NCBI RefSeq assembly: GCF_001650695.1
Contig: NZ_LWQS01000042.1
Coordinates: forward strand, 1 to 64,000
Direction: 5' to 3'
Length of the DNA stretch: 64,000 nt
From: Chloroflexus islandicus
GTDB lineage: Bacteria; Chloroflexota; Chloroflexia; Chloroflexales; Chloroflexaceae
The translations under genes were made by a program, and so were the position numbers. Below, one piece after another: positions 1 through 8,982 of this stretch. The notes below the pieces were generated by a model. The model did not search any database and was not told the origin of the DNA. It worked only from the letters and a program-made list of their open reading frames with translations. Position 1 is the stretch's first letter, and every line of letters starts with the position of its first letter.

Positions 1-60
1 CTGATCAATTTTGGTGCGGCCAAGTTTGAGATTAAAAAATATATCTGGACACCGAGATAG
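1..60 (+). CDS. C-terminal end of an upstream gene, possibly a DISARM methylase
   Basis: Frame 1 is open from the left edge to a TAG at 58-60 and reads LINFGAAKFEIKKYIWTPR. The stop lies 96 bases before the drmA start on the same strand, so it is probably the previous gene of the same cluster. In class 1 DISARM loci the gene before drmA is often drmMI (an adenine methylase). That identity is inference from gene order; nineteen residues carry no recognisable motif. Confidence 0.45.
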   Translation: MINFGAAKFEIKKYIWTPR

Positions 61-118
61 GATGAATCGCTAGCAAGGGGCGCACTCTGCACAACTATAT
101 TTTGTGTCTTTTGTGTTT

Positions 119-132
119 CTTTGTGGCTATTC
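119..132 (+). repeat. R4 element copy in front of drmA
   Basis: CTTTGTGGCTATTC, preceded by a T/G-rich run. The same 14-mer stands before drmB (4623-4636) and drmC (6674-6687), each time 24-27 bases from the ATG. It may supply the leader or promoter of these genes or may only be a repeat insertion boundary. Confidence 0.7.
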
Positions 133-156
133 CCCCAAAACATCATGCAGGTGGTT

Positions 157-3100
157 ATGACGAACACGCTCACCTCACTCGACGTACGCGAACGGCTCAT
201 CACCGCCTTACAACTCGACCTCGTCGGGCCGCCGGCGGGCCACCCGCTCGAACGCGAACAATTGCCCGCCGACATCCGGCCCTCCACGTGGTACCTCACT
301 GGCTTCCTCATCCCGTCGGGCACTCCCGCCGAACGCGCCGCCGATCCCGACGAAGACGACGATTTCGCCGTGGCTGCCGCTGCGAGCGGGGTCGAGCCGG
401 AAGCCAACGATGACCGTCCGGCGGCGCGGAAAGGCAACTTTCCTTCGTCCATCGGCCTCACCTTTCTGGTTGACGCCGCCACCCGCGAGCTGGCCGTCAC
501 CTTCCGCTGGGGAGATTATCGGCTGGTTGCTGCGCCGGAAGCGGAAGGGAAGCAGGTATGGCAGCGCGAGCCGCGCGCTGAGACGGTCACGGTCAAGCTA
601 GCGGGAGGGCGGACGCCGGCCCGCATGGTGCCCAACTCCGGCGGCTTGCAGTATCAAGTGGTCGAACGCCCGATCGCCTTGCCGGGGCCGGAACAACCCC
701 TGCCCGCCGGCACGCGCTCGGTGACGATCTACCTGATCAACAACCGGCCCGCTGACTATGAACCGTTCGACGAGATGTATGCGTTTCAGGCTGAGATCGA
801 GGTGCGCAGCGCGCGCCCGTTTGTGCCGCGCCCCAATCTGAGCGGTCTGCGCGCCGCCGAGTGGGATGAGCTGGTGGCCGATCTGCATTACGCCAATGTG
901 CCGGAATACGCCGTTGGCCACGCGGTGGCGGCTGATTGGGCATTGGTTGATGGCGCATGCACGGTCGTGCGCACGGCGTGGCTGCCGCAAGCTGCGGTCG
1001 AGAAGACGGTGACGGCGCCGGTACCGGATGTGGAACTGGGCATGGACGCGCTCGGCGCGCTGGCTGACGGCGCGGCTGCCGAACAGGCCCTCCGCCCGTT
1101 GGTGACGGCGTACCACGAATGGCTGGATGAACAGGAACAGCGCAGCGCCTCTCTTGCCGGCAAGCGCGGCGAGACGGCGCGGGCCTTAGTGCGGCATGCC
1201 CGCAACGCCGCCAAACGGATCGCGCGCGGCATCGACCTCTTGGCCCAATCGCCGCTGGCGCTCGATGCCTTTCGCGTCGCCAATCGCGCCGTGGCCCGCG
1301 CCCTCCGCCAGCGCAACCAGATCGACTTCCCGCGCTGGCGGCCCTTCCAGCTCGCCTTTATCTTGCTCAACCTGCCGGGCATTGCCGACCCCGCCGATCC
1401 CGACCGCGGCGTGGTTGATCTGCTCTTCTTCCCCACCGGCGGCGGCAAAACCGAAGCCTACCTCGGCCTCGCCGCCTTCACGCTGGTGCTCCGCCGCCTC
1501 CACCACCACGGCGACGGCGGCCTAGCCGGGGCCGGCGTCAGCGTCATCATGCGCTACACCCTGCGCCTGCTCACCCTCGACCAGCTCTCCCGCGCGACCG
1601 GCATGATCTGCGCCCTCGAACTCGAACGGCAACAAGCGCCGGCACAGTACGGCCCGTGGCCCTTCGAGATCGGGTTGTGGGTGGGGAAAGGAGCGACTCC
1701 AAACCACCTCGGCAAAAAAGGCGACCAACGCGACGACACGGCGCGGTCGCTGCTCAATCGGTACAAGAGCGATCCACGCGGGAATTCACCACCCATCCCG
1801 CTTGAGAGCTGCCCATGGTGCGGCACGAGCTTCACACCGTCCTCGTTCACCCTCGTGCCCAACGCCGACAATCCGAGCGCGCTGCGCGTCGTCTGCCCAA
1901 ACTTTGAGTGCGACTTCAGCGGCGACAACGCGCTGCCCATCGTCGCCGTCGATGAGATGATCTACCGGCGCTTGCCAGCCTTTCTGGTCGCCACTGTCGA
2001 TAAATTCGCCGCGCTGCCGTGGGTCGGGCCAAGCGGCGTCTTGCTCGGTGGCGCCGAGCGTTACGATAACGACGGCTTCTACGGCCCGGCTGAGCTAGGG
2101 CGGGGCAAACGGCTCCGCCAACCGCTCGCGCCGCCCGACCTGATCATCCAAGACGAACTGCACCTGATTTCCGGCCCGCTCGGCACGCTCGCCGGCCTCT
2201 ACGAAACCGCCATTGACGCGCTCTGCACTCGCGACGTCAACGGCATACCAGTCGGGCCCAAGATCATCGCCTCCACCGCCACCGTCCGCCGGGCTCAAGA
2301 CCAGATCCAAGCCCTCTTTGGCCGCCCGCTGACCGCCGTCTTCCCGCCTCCCGGCCCCGACCGGCGCGACTCATTCTTTGCCCGTACCGTCCCAGCCAGC
2401 ATCACGCCGGCCCGCCAATACATCGGCATCGCCGCGCAAGGGCGCAGCCCCAAAGTGATGATGCGCAAAGCGTGGCTAGCGCTGATGGGAGCGGCGCAAC
2501 AGGCCTATCTCGACGCAGGCGGCGATCGCAACCCGGCCAACCCCGCCGACCCGTACATGACCGTGCTCGGCTACTTCAACAACCTGCGCGAACTCGGCGG
2601 CGCGCGGCGCATTTTGGAAGAAGAGGTGCAGAGCACCATCAAAGGCTACGGCGAGCGCAAACGGGTTGGCGAAACGCGCGGTCTGTTCGCCAACCGCGAA
2701 CGCTTCAGCGAAGTGCTCGAACTCACCTCGCGGGTCAGCACGGCCCAAGTCGCTGAAGCGCGCCGCAAGCTCAGTCTCTCTTTCGCCCAACCTGACGGGC
2801 GCATCGACTGCGCTCTCGCCACCAACATGATCTCAGTCGGCCTCGACATTCCGCGGCTGGGGTTAATGGTCGTCATCGGCCAACCGATGCTCACCGCCGA
2901 ATACATTCAGGCCACCAGCCGGGTCGGGCGCGACGACAAGCGACCGGGGATCGTCGTCACCCTGCTCAACATCCACCGGCCCCGCGACCGCTCGCACTAC
3001 GAACGGTTCCGCCACTACCATGAAACCTTCTACCGCGCAGTCGAAGCTGGCAGCGTCACCCCCTTCGCCGCCCGCGCCCTCGACCGCGGCTTCGCCGGGG

Positions 3101-3525
3101 CGCTGGTCGCGTTGGCCCGTCACCTCGAATCGAAGCTCACCCCGCCGAGCGGCGTCGCCCAGATCAAACAGGTACGCCAGCGCCTCGAACAGCGGCTAAT
3201 CGAGATCTTCCATGCCCGCTTACGCCAGCAAGACCTCGACCACGACGATCTCGACGAGCGGCTGCTCTCGGTACAGCAACGGATCGGCGACCTGCTCGAT
3301 GCGTGGGAACGGATCGTTGAAGGGTACGCCAGCCAAGGCGTTGCGGTGCAATACCAACCGTTTGAAGACAGCCGCACCGCCAAACCGCTCTTGCGCGATC
3401 CGCTCGCCAAAGACTTCGACTTCGCCGAGCAGCGCAAGTTCCGGATCGGGCGATCGTTACGCGATGTCGAACCGGAGGTGAACCTCTATCTGCGCGACCT
3501 CAACAACCAACCGGTTGAGGGGTGA
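157..3525 (+). CDS. drmA: DISARM helicase-like protein DrmA
   Basis: This 1122-residue protein is the large superfamily 2 helicase-like subunit of the DISARM anti-phage system. Walker A is PTGGGKT at residues 426-432, the Walker B/DExH motif is DELH at 666-669, and motif VI is QATSRVGR at 918-925. Between Walker A and B there is a zinc-binding-like insert (CPWC at 552-555, then C580 and C585). It is followed on the same strand by DUF1998 and PLD genes, the drmA-drmB-drmC order of all DISARM loci. ATG codons at 145 and 157 are possible starts. I prefer 157 because the protein then begins MTNTL, although AGGTGG at 149-154 is very close to it. In characterised DISARM the DrmA/DrmB complex acts on incoming DNA; the exact activity here is inferred from the family. 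Confidence 0.92.
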   Translation: MTNTLTSLDVRERLITALQLDLVGPPAGHPLEREQLPADIRPSTWYLTGFLIPSGTPAERAADPDEDDDFAVAAAASGVEPEANDDRPAARKGNFPSSIGLTFLVDAATRELAVTFRWGDYRLVAAPEAEGKQVWQREPRAETVTVKLAGGRTPARMVPNSGGLQYQVVERPIALPGPEQPLPAGTRSVTIYLINNRPADYEPFDEMYAFQAEIEVRSARPFVPRPNLSGLRAAEWDELVADLHYANVPEYAVGHAVAADWALVDGACTVVRTAWLPQAAVEKTVTAPVPDVELGMDALGALADGAAAEQALRPLVTAYHEWLDEQEQRSASLAGKRGETARALVRHARNAAKRIARGIDLLAQSPLALDAFRVANRAVARALRQRNQIDFPRWRPFQLAFILLNLPGIADPADPDRGVVDLLFFPTGGGKTEAYLGLAAFTLVLRRLHHHGDGGLAGAGVSVIMRYTLRLLTLDQLSRATGMICALELERQQAPAQYGPWPFEIGLWVGKGATPNHLGKKGDQRDDTARSLLNRYKSDPRGNSPPIPLESCPWCGTSFTPSSFTLVPNADNPSALRVVCPNFECDFSGDNALPIVAVDEMIYRRLPAFLVATVDKFAALPWVGPSGVLLGGAERYDNDGFYGPAELGRGKRLRQPLAPPDLIIQDELHLISGPLGTLAGLYETAIDALCTRDVNGIPVGPKIIASTATVRRAQDQIQALFGRPLTAVFPPPGPDRRDSFFARTVPASITPARQYIGIAAQGRSPKVMMRKAWLALMGAAQQAYLDAGGDRNPANPADPYMTVLGYFNNLRELGGARRILEEEVQSTIKGYGERKRVGETRGLFANRERFSEVLELTSRVSTAQVAEARRKLSLSFAQPDGRIDCALATNMISVGLDIPRLGLMVVIGQPMLTAEYIQATSRVGRDDKRPGIVVTLLNIHRPRDRSHYERFRHYHETFYRAVEAGSVTPFAARALDRGFAGALVALARHLESKLTPPSGVAQIKQVRQRLEQRLIEIFHARLRQQDLDHDDLDERLLSVQQRIGDLLDAWERIVEGYASQGVAVQYQPFEDSRTAKPLLRDPLAKDFDFAEQRKFRIGRSLRDVEPEVNLYLRDLNNQPVEG

Positions 3526-4663
3526 GGAAGCATCACTCCCCTCCCCCAGCGGGGGAGGGGCCGAGGGTGGGGGCTACCGGTTTATCGCCGAGGAAGAATA
3601 GCCACCAAAAGGCGCAAAAGACACAAAAAGAGAAGATGTTGCGTATATGGAGTGCGGCAGTCAAACTGCCGCACTCCACAGCCGGCAAGCGGGGGCGATG
3701 CGGTAAAGACGCAACGCACGCAAGGCGCAGCGACCTTACACGCCAAGACGCGCAGGGTGCGAAGGGTCGCAGCGGGTTGGGAAGGGGGCAAGGACAAGAG
3801 GAACATGGGATTCGGCACCCGACTCGGAAGGGCGAGGCTAGGGTGACGAAACCAGCGTGCCGATTGTCATTGCGAGGGAGTGGCGGCTTCCAGCGCGGCT
3901 GGGAGCCGCCCGACCGAAGCAATCTCCCACGTCAGCGAGAACGCTGCCTGAGCGGAGTTCCGTTCGTGCTCGCTGGGGATTGCTTCGCTGCGGGACAGCG
4001 CGCTGCGCTGCCCCTCCGCTCGCAATGACAGCGGGGGAGAGGCCGAGGGTGGGGGCTACCGGTTTATCGCTGAGGAAGAATAGCCACCAAAAGGCGCAAA
4101 AGACACAAAAAGAGAAGATGTTGCGTATATGGAGTGCGGCAGTCAAACTGCCGCACTCCACAGCCGGCAAGCGGGGGCGATGCGGTAAAGACGCAACGCA
4201 CGCCAAGGCGCAGCGACCTTACACGCCAAGACGCGCAGGGTGCGAAGGGTCGCAGCGGGTTGGGAAGGGGGGGCAAAGACGAGAGGAGCATGGGATTCGG
4301 AACCCGACTCGGAAGGGCAAGGCTAGGGTGACGAAACCCGCGTGCCGATTGTCATTGCGAGGGAGTGGCGGCTCCCAGCGCGGCTGGGAGCCGTCCGAGC
4401 GAAGCAATCTCCCGCGTCAGCGAGAACAATGCCTGAGCGGAGTTCCGTTCGTGCTCGCGGGGGATTGCTTCGCTGCGGGACAGCGCGCTGCGCTGCCCCT
4501 CCGCTCGCAATGACAGCGGGGGAGAGGCCGAGGGTGGGGGCTACCGGTTTATCGCTGAGGAAGAATAGCCACCAAAAGGCGCAAAAGACACAAAAAGAGA
4601 AGATGTTGCGTATTTTGTGTCGCTTTGTGGCTATTCTTATATCACAAACCAACCACAACGCCT
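3526..4663. repeat. Tandem 482-bp composite repeat between drmA and drmB
   Basis: There is no gene here. A unit beginning GGCCGAGGGTGGGGGC occurs at 3559, 4041 and 4526, giving two complete copies (482 and 485 bp) and a partial third ending near 4614 with the R4 element before drmB. Each full unit contains R4-like sequence, an R1 hairpin (3648-3678 and 4130-4160), a purine-rich stretch and a long R3 module (from about 3868 and 4350). An R2 hairpin at 3538-3560 precedes the first unit. ORFs of 100-220 codons in this stretch are products of the repeats and overlap each other on both strands. Confidence 0.85.
4623..4636 (+). repeat. R4 element copy in front of drmB
   Basis: CTTTGTGGCTATTC, 27 bases upstream of the drmB ATG and at the end of the partial third copy of the tandem repeat. 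See the drmA copy. Confidence 0.7.
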
Positions 4664-6454
4664 ATGACAACCAAAGCAAACGGACAACTACGGCGCGGAC
4701 AACTACTCACCACCTACGGGCCGGGGGCGCTCTTCGACCTGCCGCGCCACGCTGCCATCATCGGCGGCCTTGACGCATGGCCGCCAACCAGCGCCCTCGA
4801 AGAGATCAGCGAACCGCGCCTCGCGCGCATCATCCAACACATCACCGGCATCAGCCACCCGCGCCTCTACGCGCCGCCGGCAGCCGATGACGCGCCGGGA
4901 GGCAAACCGCTCGGTGTTGGCGTCTACCGCTTCCCGGAATGGTTCGTCGTCCAAGAAAACGACCAAAGCAGCAGCCGCGTCCGCTCGCGGCGACTCGTGC
5001 CACGCCGGGCGCTTGAGCGCGATCGATACAACAAGCTACCGGTCGTCGCCACCCGCTTCATTGCCGCGTGCAGCCGGGGCCACGTCGATGACATCGACTG
5101 GCGGACATTCGTCCATCGCGGCAAAACCGACTGCCGGCAACAACTCTGGCTCGACGAACACGGCACGAGCGGCGATCTCAGCGATCTCAAAGTGCGCTGC
5201 GAATGCGGCGCCGAGCGTTCGATGATTGAAGCGCGGAACCGCGCAGCGCACCCGCTCGGTTGGTGCAGCGGAAGGCGGCCATGGCTTGGCCTCGACAGCA
5301 ACGAAGAGTGCGGCGAACCGCTGCGCCTCCTCATCCGTACCGCCTCGAACGCCTACTTCCCGCAAGTGCTGGCCGTGCTCTCGATCCCCGAACCTGATCA
5401 AGGGATTGACGCGGTGGTCGCGGAATTGTGGAACGAACTCTACATCGTCGAAGAAATCGGTGACTTACGCCTCGTTAAACGCAAGGCAGATGTCGCCCAA
5501 AAACTGGCGGCATTCACCGATGTAGACATCTTCGCCGCTATCCAACGCAAGCAGAGCGGCATGAGCTCGCCGGAAAAACCGCCCAAACTGGTGGAACTCG
5601 ATGCCATCCTCGCCGCGCCGGAAGGCTACGGCGACGACGTGCCGATCAACGAAGACTTTCACGTTCGCCGCTTGCCCGATCGAGTCTGGCGCAAGAGCAA
5701 GATCAGCGACGGCATCGCCGCCGTCTACCAATTGCACCGCTTGCGCGAAGTGCTGGCGCTGATCGGCTTCACCCGCTTCGAGGCCATCATGCCCGACATC
5801 AACGGCGAATACGAGCAAGAGGTCGAGCGGGCGCAGTTGGCGCGCGAGCCGAAGTGGTTTCCGGCGGTCGAAAACCGCGGCGAAGGCATCTTCATCCAAC
5901 TCGACAGCGTCGCTGTTGCGCGCTGGCTCGAACGGCCCGATGTGCAGCGCCGCTTGCAAGAGCTCGCCGGCGGCCATGCCCAATGGCAAGTACACCGCCA
6001 CAGCAAACGTCCCTTCCCCGGCGGCCCGTACATCTTGCTGCACACCCTCTCGCACCTGCTCATCCAATCGCTCGCGCTGCGCTGCGGCTACCCGATGAGC
6101 GCCATCCGTGAACGGATCTATGCCGACGTTGCTGGGCAACGCTACGGCATCCTCCTCTACACCGGCAGTCCCGACGCCAGCGGCACACTGGGAGGGCTCG
6201 TACAACAAGCTCGCTCGCTCGAAGAGCACCTTGATTACGCCCTGCGCACCGGCATGTTCTGCTCGAACGACCCAATCTGCGCCCAGCACTCTCCCAGCGA
6301 CACCTTTGAAGAGCGGTGGCTGCTTGGCGCCGCGTGCCACGGCTGCGCCTTGGTTGGCGAATCATCGTGTGAAATGCGCAACGACTACCTCGACCGGGCG
6401 CTGGTGGTGCCGGTCGTCGGCTTGGAAGACGCCGCATTTTTCGCGGTGGAGTAA
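4664..6454 (+). CDS. drmB: DISARM DUF1998 protein DrmB
   Basis: This 596-residue protein has the DUF1998 signature near its C-terminus (HTLSHLLIQSLALRCGYP, about residues 460-480). Cysteines lie before it (CSRGH, CRQQ, CECG, WCSG, EECGEP, about residues 140-220) and after it (CSNDPIC, ACHGCALVGESSC), consistent with zinc binding. It is the partner of DrmA in the DISARM core. An in-frame TTG at 4625 lies inside the R4 repeat, so I place the start at ATG 4664, giving the N-terminus MTTKANGQ. No strong Shine-Dalgarno sequence precedes it. The gene is separated from drmA by 1.1 kb of repeats, which is unusual because DISARM core genes are normally nearly contiguous. DrmA/DrmB together form the core complex in studied systems; function here rests on homology and gene order. 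Confidence 0.92.
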   Translation: MTTKANGQLRRGQLLTTYGPGALFDLPRHAAIIGGLDAWPPTSALEEISEPRLARIIQHITGISHPRLYAPPAADDAPGGKPLGVGVYRFPEWFVVQENDQSSSRVRSRRLVPRRALERDRYNKLPVVATRFIAACSRGHVDDIDWRTFVHRGKTDCRQQLWLDEHGTSGDLSDLKVRCECGAERSMIEARNRAAHPLGWCSGRRPWLGLDSNEECGEPLRLLIRTASNAYFPQVLAVLSIPEPDQGIDAVVAELWNELYIVEEIGDLRLVKRKADVAQKLAAFTDVDIFAAIQRKQSGMSSPEKPPKLVELDAILAAPEGYGDDVPINEDFHVRRLPDRVWRKSKISDGIAAVYQLHRLREVLALIGFTRFEAIMPDINGEYEQEVERAQLAREPKWFPAVENRGEGIFIQLDSVAVARWLERPDVQRRLQELAGGHAQWQVHRHSKRPFPGGPYILLHTLSHLLIQSLALRCGYPMSAIRERIYADVAGQRYGILLYTGSPDASGTLGGLVQQARSLEEHLDYALRTGMFCSNDPICAQHSPSDTFEERWLLGAACHGCALVGESSCEMRNDYLDRALVVPVVGLEDAAFFAVE

Positions 6455-6713
6455 CTCCGTACAACCCCTCCCCCAGCGGGGGAGGGGCACGGGGTGGGGG
6501 CCATACAAACGACCCAAAAAAGAATATTTTTGCGTCTCTTGTGTCGCTTTGTGGCTATTCCTTCCACCCCTCCCCCAGCGGGGGAGGGGCACGAGGTGGG
6601 GGCCACAATCCGCGGGCGAGGTGGAGCCATACAAAAGACCCAAAGATAGAACATTTTTGCATCTTTTGCGTCTCTTTGTGGCTATTCCGCGTGTCTCATG
6701 ACTGGTCAAGCCT
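6455..6713. repeat. Repeat spacer between drmB and drmC
   Basis: Two R2 copies (about 6466-6502 and 6569-6603), each followed by an R4 element (6547-6560 and 6674-6687), fill the 259-base gap. The second R4 ends 26 bases before the drmC ATG. No ORF of its own is supported. Confidence 0.8.
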
Positions 6714-7496
6714 ATGAACGACATCCTGATCGACCTACCCGCCGACAAACGAGCCAGACTCATCGCCGCGCTCGAACACGGCCAGCTCAACCTCACCAGC
6801 GGCGAAGTCGAACTGCGCGCCGCCCTTGGCCGCCTCGACAACGCCGCCGCCCTCGCCGTCGCTCTCCACGAACTGCACGACCTCGGCATGAGCGCACGCG
6901 CCGCCGCTGCCGCCCTCCGCGCCATCGAGCGCGTCACCGCTCGCCAGCACAAACCCGACCTCGTGCTGTCCGGCCTGCAAGTGCCGGGAATCTACGCCCG
7001 CGACACCAACATCGTGTACAACGAACTGCTCGGCAACGCCGAACGCAGCGTCTGGCTCAGCAGCTTCGTCTACTACGACGGGCCGAACATCTTTGCCACC
7101 CTCGCCCAGCGTATGGAACAGCAACCACAGTTAAACGTCACCCTGCTCTTAAACATCCAGCGCCGCTGGGGAGACACCACCGCCAGCGACGCACTGGTGC
7201 GCGCCTTTGCCGTTGACTTCTGGCGTAAAGCATGGCCGGGAACCCGCCGGCCGCGCGTCTACTACGACCCCCGCTCGCTCAGTCTCGATGCCAACGAGCG
7301 CGCCGTCCTCCACGCCAAAGCCGTCGTCGTTGACGATGAACGACTCTTTATCACCTCAGCCAACCTCACCGCAGCCGCCGGCGAACGCAACATCGAAATC
7401 GGCGTCTTGCTGCGCGATCGCAGCATGGCGCTGAGTGTCGTCGCCTATTTCAAGCGCCTGATCGATGAAGGGTATCTGCACGTGTTGCCGGAATAA
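6714..7496 (+). CDS. drmC: DISARM phospholipase D-like protein DrmC
   Basis: This 260-residue protein has one clear HxKx4D (HKD) motif of the phospholipase D/nuclease superfamily at H200-K202-D207, followed by the typical SANLT segment. The N-terminal half is helical and Ala/Leu/Arg-rich without a second full HKD motif, so activity may need dimerisation as in Nuc-type PLD nucleases. It is the third gene of the drmABC core. In published DISARM loci drmC is the least essential component. The start is ATG 6714, giving MNDILIDLPADKRARLI. The gene ends directly against R5 repeats. Confidence 0.9.
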   Translation: MNDILIDLPADKRARLIAALEHGQLNLTSGEVELRAALGRLDNAAALAVALHELHDLGMSARAAAAALRAIERVTARQHKPDLVLSGLQVPGIYARDTNIVYNELLGNAERSVWLSSFVYYDGPNIFATLAQRMEQQPQLNVTLLLNIQRRWGDTTASDALVRAFAVDFWRKAWPGTRRPRVYYDPRSLSLDANERAVLHAKAVVVDDERLFITSANLTAAAGERNIEIGVLLRDRSMALSVVAYFKRLIDEGYLHVLPE

Positions 7497-8236
7497 CTGG
7501 AGAGCCGGACGGCTGTCCGGCTGCGTAGAGGGCGCAGAGGGTTCACACGCAAAGACGCTGGAGAGCCGGACGGCTGTCCGGCTCCGCAAAGATCGCAAAG
7601 GTTTTTTATTGTTTGTGCCTTTTGTGTCTTTTCGTGGCTATTCGGCCCAATGCCCCCACCCCCAACCCCTCCCTCGCTGGGGGAGGGGCGGCCAGATATG
7701 GAGTGCGGCAGTCAAACTGCCGCACTCCACAGCCGGCAAGCGGGGGCGCAGCGAGGTTACACGCCAAGACGCAGAGAGCGCGAAGAGCCGCAGAGGGTTG
7801 GAAAGGGGAGCCGCCGGATCGGCGGCAACGGCACTACGGCAGCGGAACAGCGCAGCGCCCCTCTCCCGCGCCAGTGGGAGAGGGGTTGGGAGTGAGGGTG
7901 AACCATCGCCCGCTTGCTTATTGTCATTGCGAGCCGCGCTGCGCGCGGCGAAGCAATCTCCCACTTCAGCGGCAGGGGCGCCTCCACGCCATTGGGTTGC
8001 ACCTCAGCGGGGGATGGTTTCGCTGCGGGACAGCGCGTTGCGCTGCCCCTCCGCTCGCAATGACAGCATGCCTCTCCCTCAGCGTCCTCCGCGCCCGCTG
8101 CGGTAAAAAACACATCCCACCCCTGCGGTAAAAATCTCCCTTTCACCTCCGTGCCCGCTGCGGTACCATGGGTTGTCTCTCGCAACCTGCGCTCGCTGCG
8201 GTACTTGGCAAATGAAGAAAGAGAGTTTCACCCCCT
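7497..8236. repeat. Repeat-filled region downstream of drmC
   Basis: Two R5 palindromes (7500-7523 and 7561-7583) are followed by an R4 element (about 7613-7642), an R2-like hairpin (about 7660-7690), an R1 hairpin (7699-7729) and an R3 module (7918-8066). Near 8095-8205 four copies of a GCTGCGGTA motif occur about 26-40 bases apart. No coding region is convincing on either strand. Confidence 0.75.
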
Positions 8237-8977
8237 ATGCACGCATTGCTGCACGGTTTCAGCTATCCCTTCCGCGCGATCCGGCTGATTGCCGGCCAAC
8301 CCCTGCTCTGGCGCTATATTGCCATTCCAATCGGATTAAACCTGCTGGTGGGCTTTGTCCTCTACACTACCTTGTTGCTGGCCGGGTTCCAAGCGATTGA
8401 TGCGCTACTGGCCGGTTGGCCGGCGTGGATCGAGTGGCTGGTGCGCGGTTTACTAATCGTTGCGCTCTTTGTTGGGTTGGGGTATCTGCTGGTGCGGTTC
8501 GGGGTGGTGCTCGGTTCACCGTTCTACAGCCGGCTTTCCGAGCTGCTCGAAGAACGGTTACGCGGGGTTGCCATTACTGCGCCGCCGGCAACCCCAGCTA
8601 ACATTGCCCGTGATCTGGGCCGCGCCCTCTCGTTTGAGCTAAAGAAGTTGTTGCTGACGCTCGCTATTGGCTTACCTTCGCTCTTGCTGAACCTGATCCC
8701 CGGCGCCGGTTCGGTGTTGGCGACGATCGCCGGCATTGCGCTCGGCGCGACGATCGCCTGCCTCGACTTCTTCGATCCGCCGCTCGAACGGCGGCGCTGG
8801 CGTTTTCGCGCCAAGCTCGGCTTCATCCGCCGCCATTTGCCGGCTAGCGCCGGTTTTGGCCTGATCTGCCTCGGCTTGGTGAGTGTTCCGCTCTTCAACT
8901 TGGTGGCGGTGCCGATCTGCATCACTGCCGGCACCCTCTTTTATTGCGATGTGGCCGAGCCGGAACGCGCCACCTAA
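8237..8977 (+). CDS. EI24/CysZ-like integral membrane protein
   Basis: This 246-residue protein has about five or six hydrophobic segments (near residues 20-45, 60-90, 130-175 and 205-235) and the pattern of the EI24 domain family. That family includes the sulfate transporter CysZ and many uncharacterised proteins. The N-terminal stretch FRAIRLIAGQPLLWRYIAIP and the internal DFFDPPLERRRWRFRAKLGFIRRH are typical of the family. No cysteine-biosynthesis gene is next to it, so sulfate transport is not supported by context. The upstream Shine-Dalgarno is weak. The gene faces the secreted dehydrogenase-like gene tail to tail, five bases apart. Confidence 0.75.
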   Translation: MHALLHGFSYPFRAIRLIAGQPLLWRYIAIPIGLNLLVGFVLYTTLLLAGFQAIDALLAGWPAWIEWLVRGLLIVALFVGLGYLLVRFGVVLGSPFYSRLSELLEERLRGVAITAPPATPANIARDLGRALSFELKKLLLTLAIGLPSLLLNLIPGAGSVLATIAGIALGATIACLDFFDPPLERRRWRFRAKLGFIRRHLPASAGFGLICLGLVSVPLFNLVAVPICITAGTLFYCDVAEPERAT

Positions 8978-8982
8978 CCGCG

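Noticed and set aside
3868-4030. Insertion sequence or transposon
   Set aside because: R3-type modules have inverted ends but contain no transposase and no target-site duplication that I can define.
3522-4513. Overlapping ORFs of 110-220 codons between drmA and drmB
   Set aside because: They arise twice with the tandem repeat, on both strands, and consist of hairpin repeat sequence.
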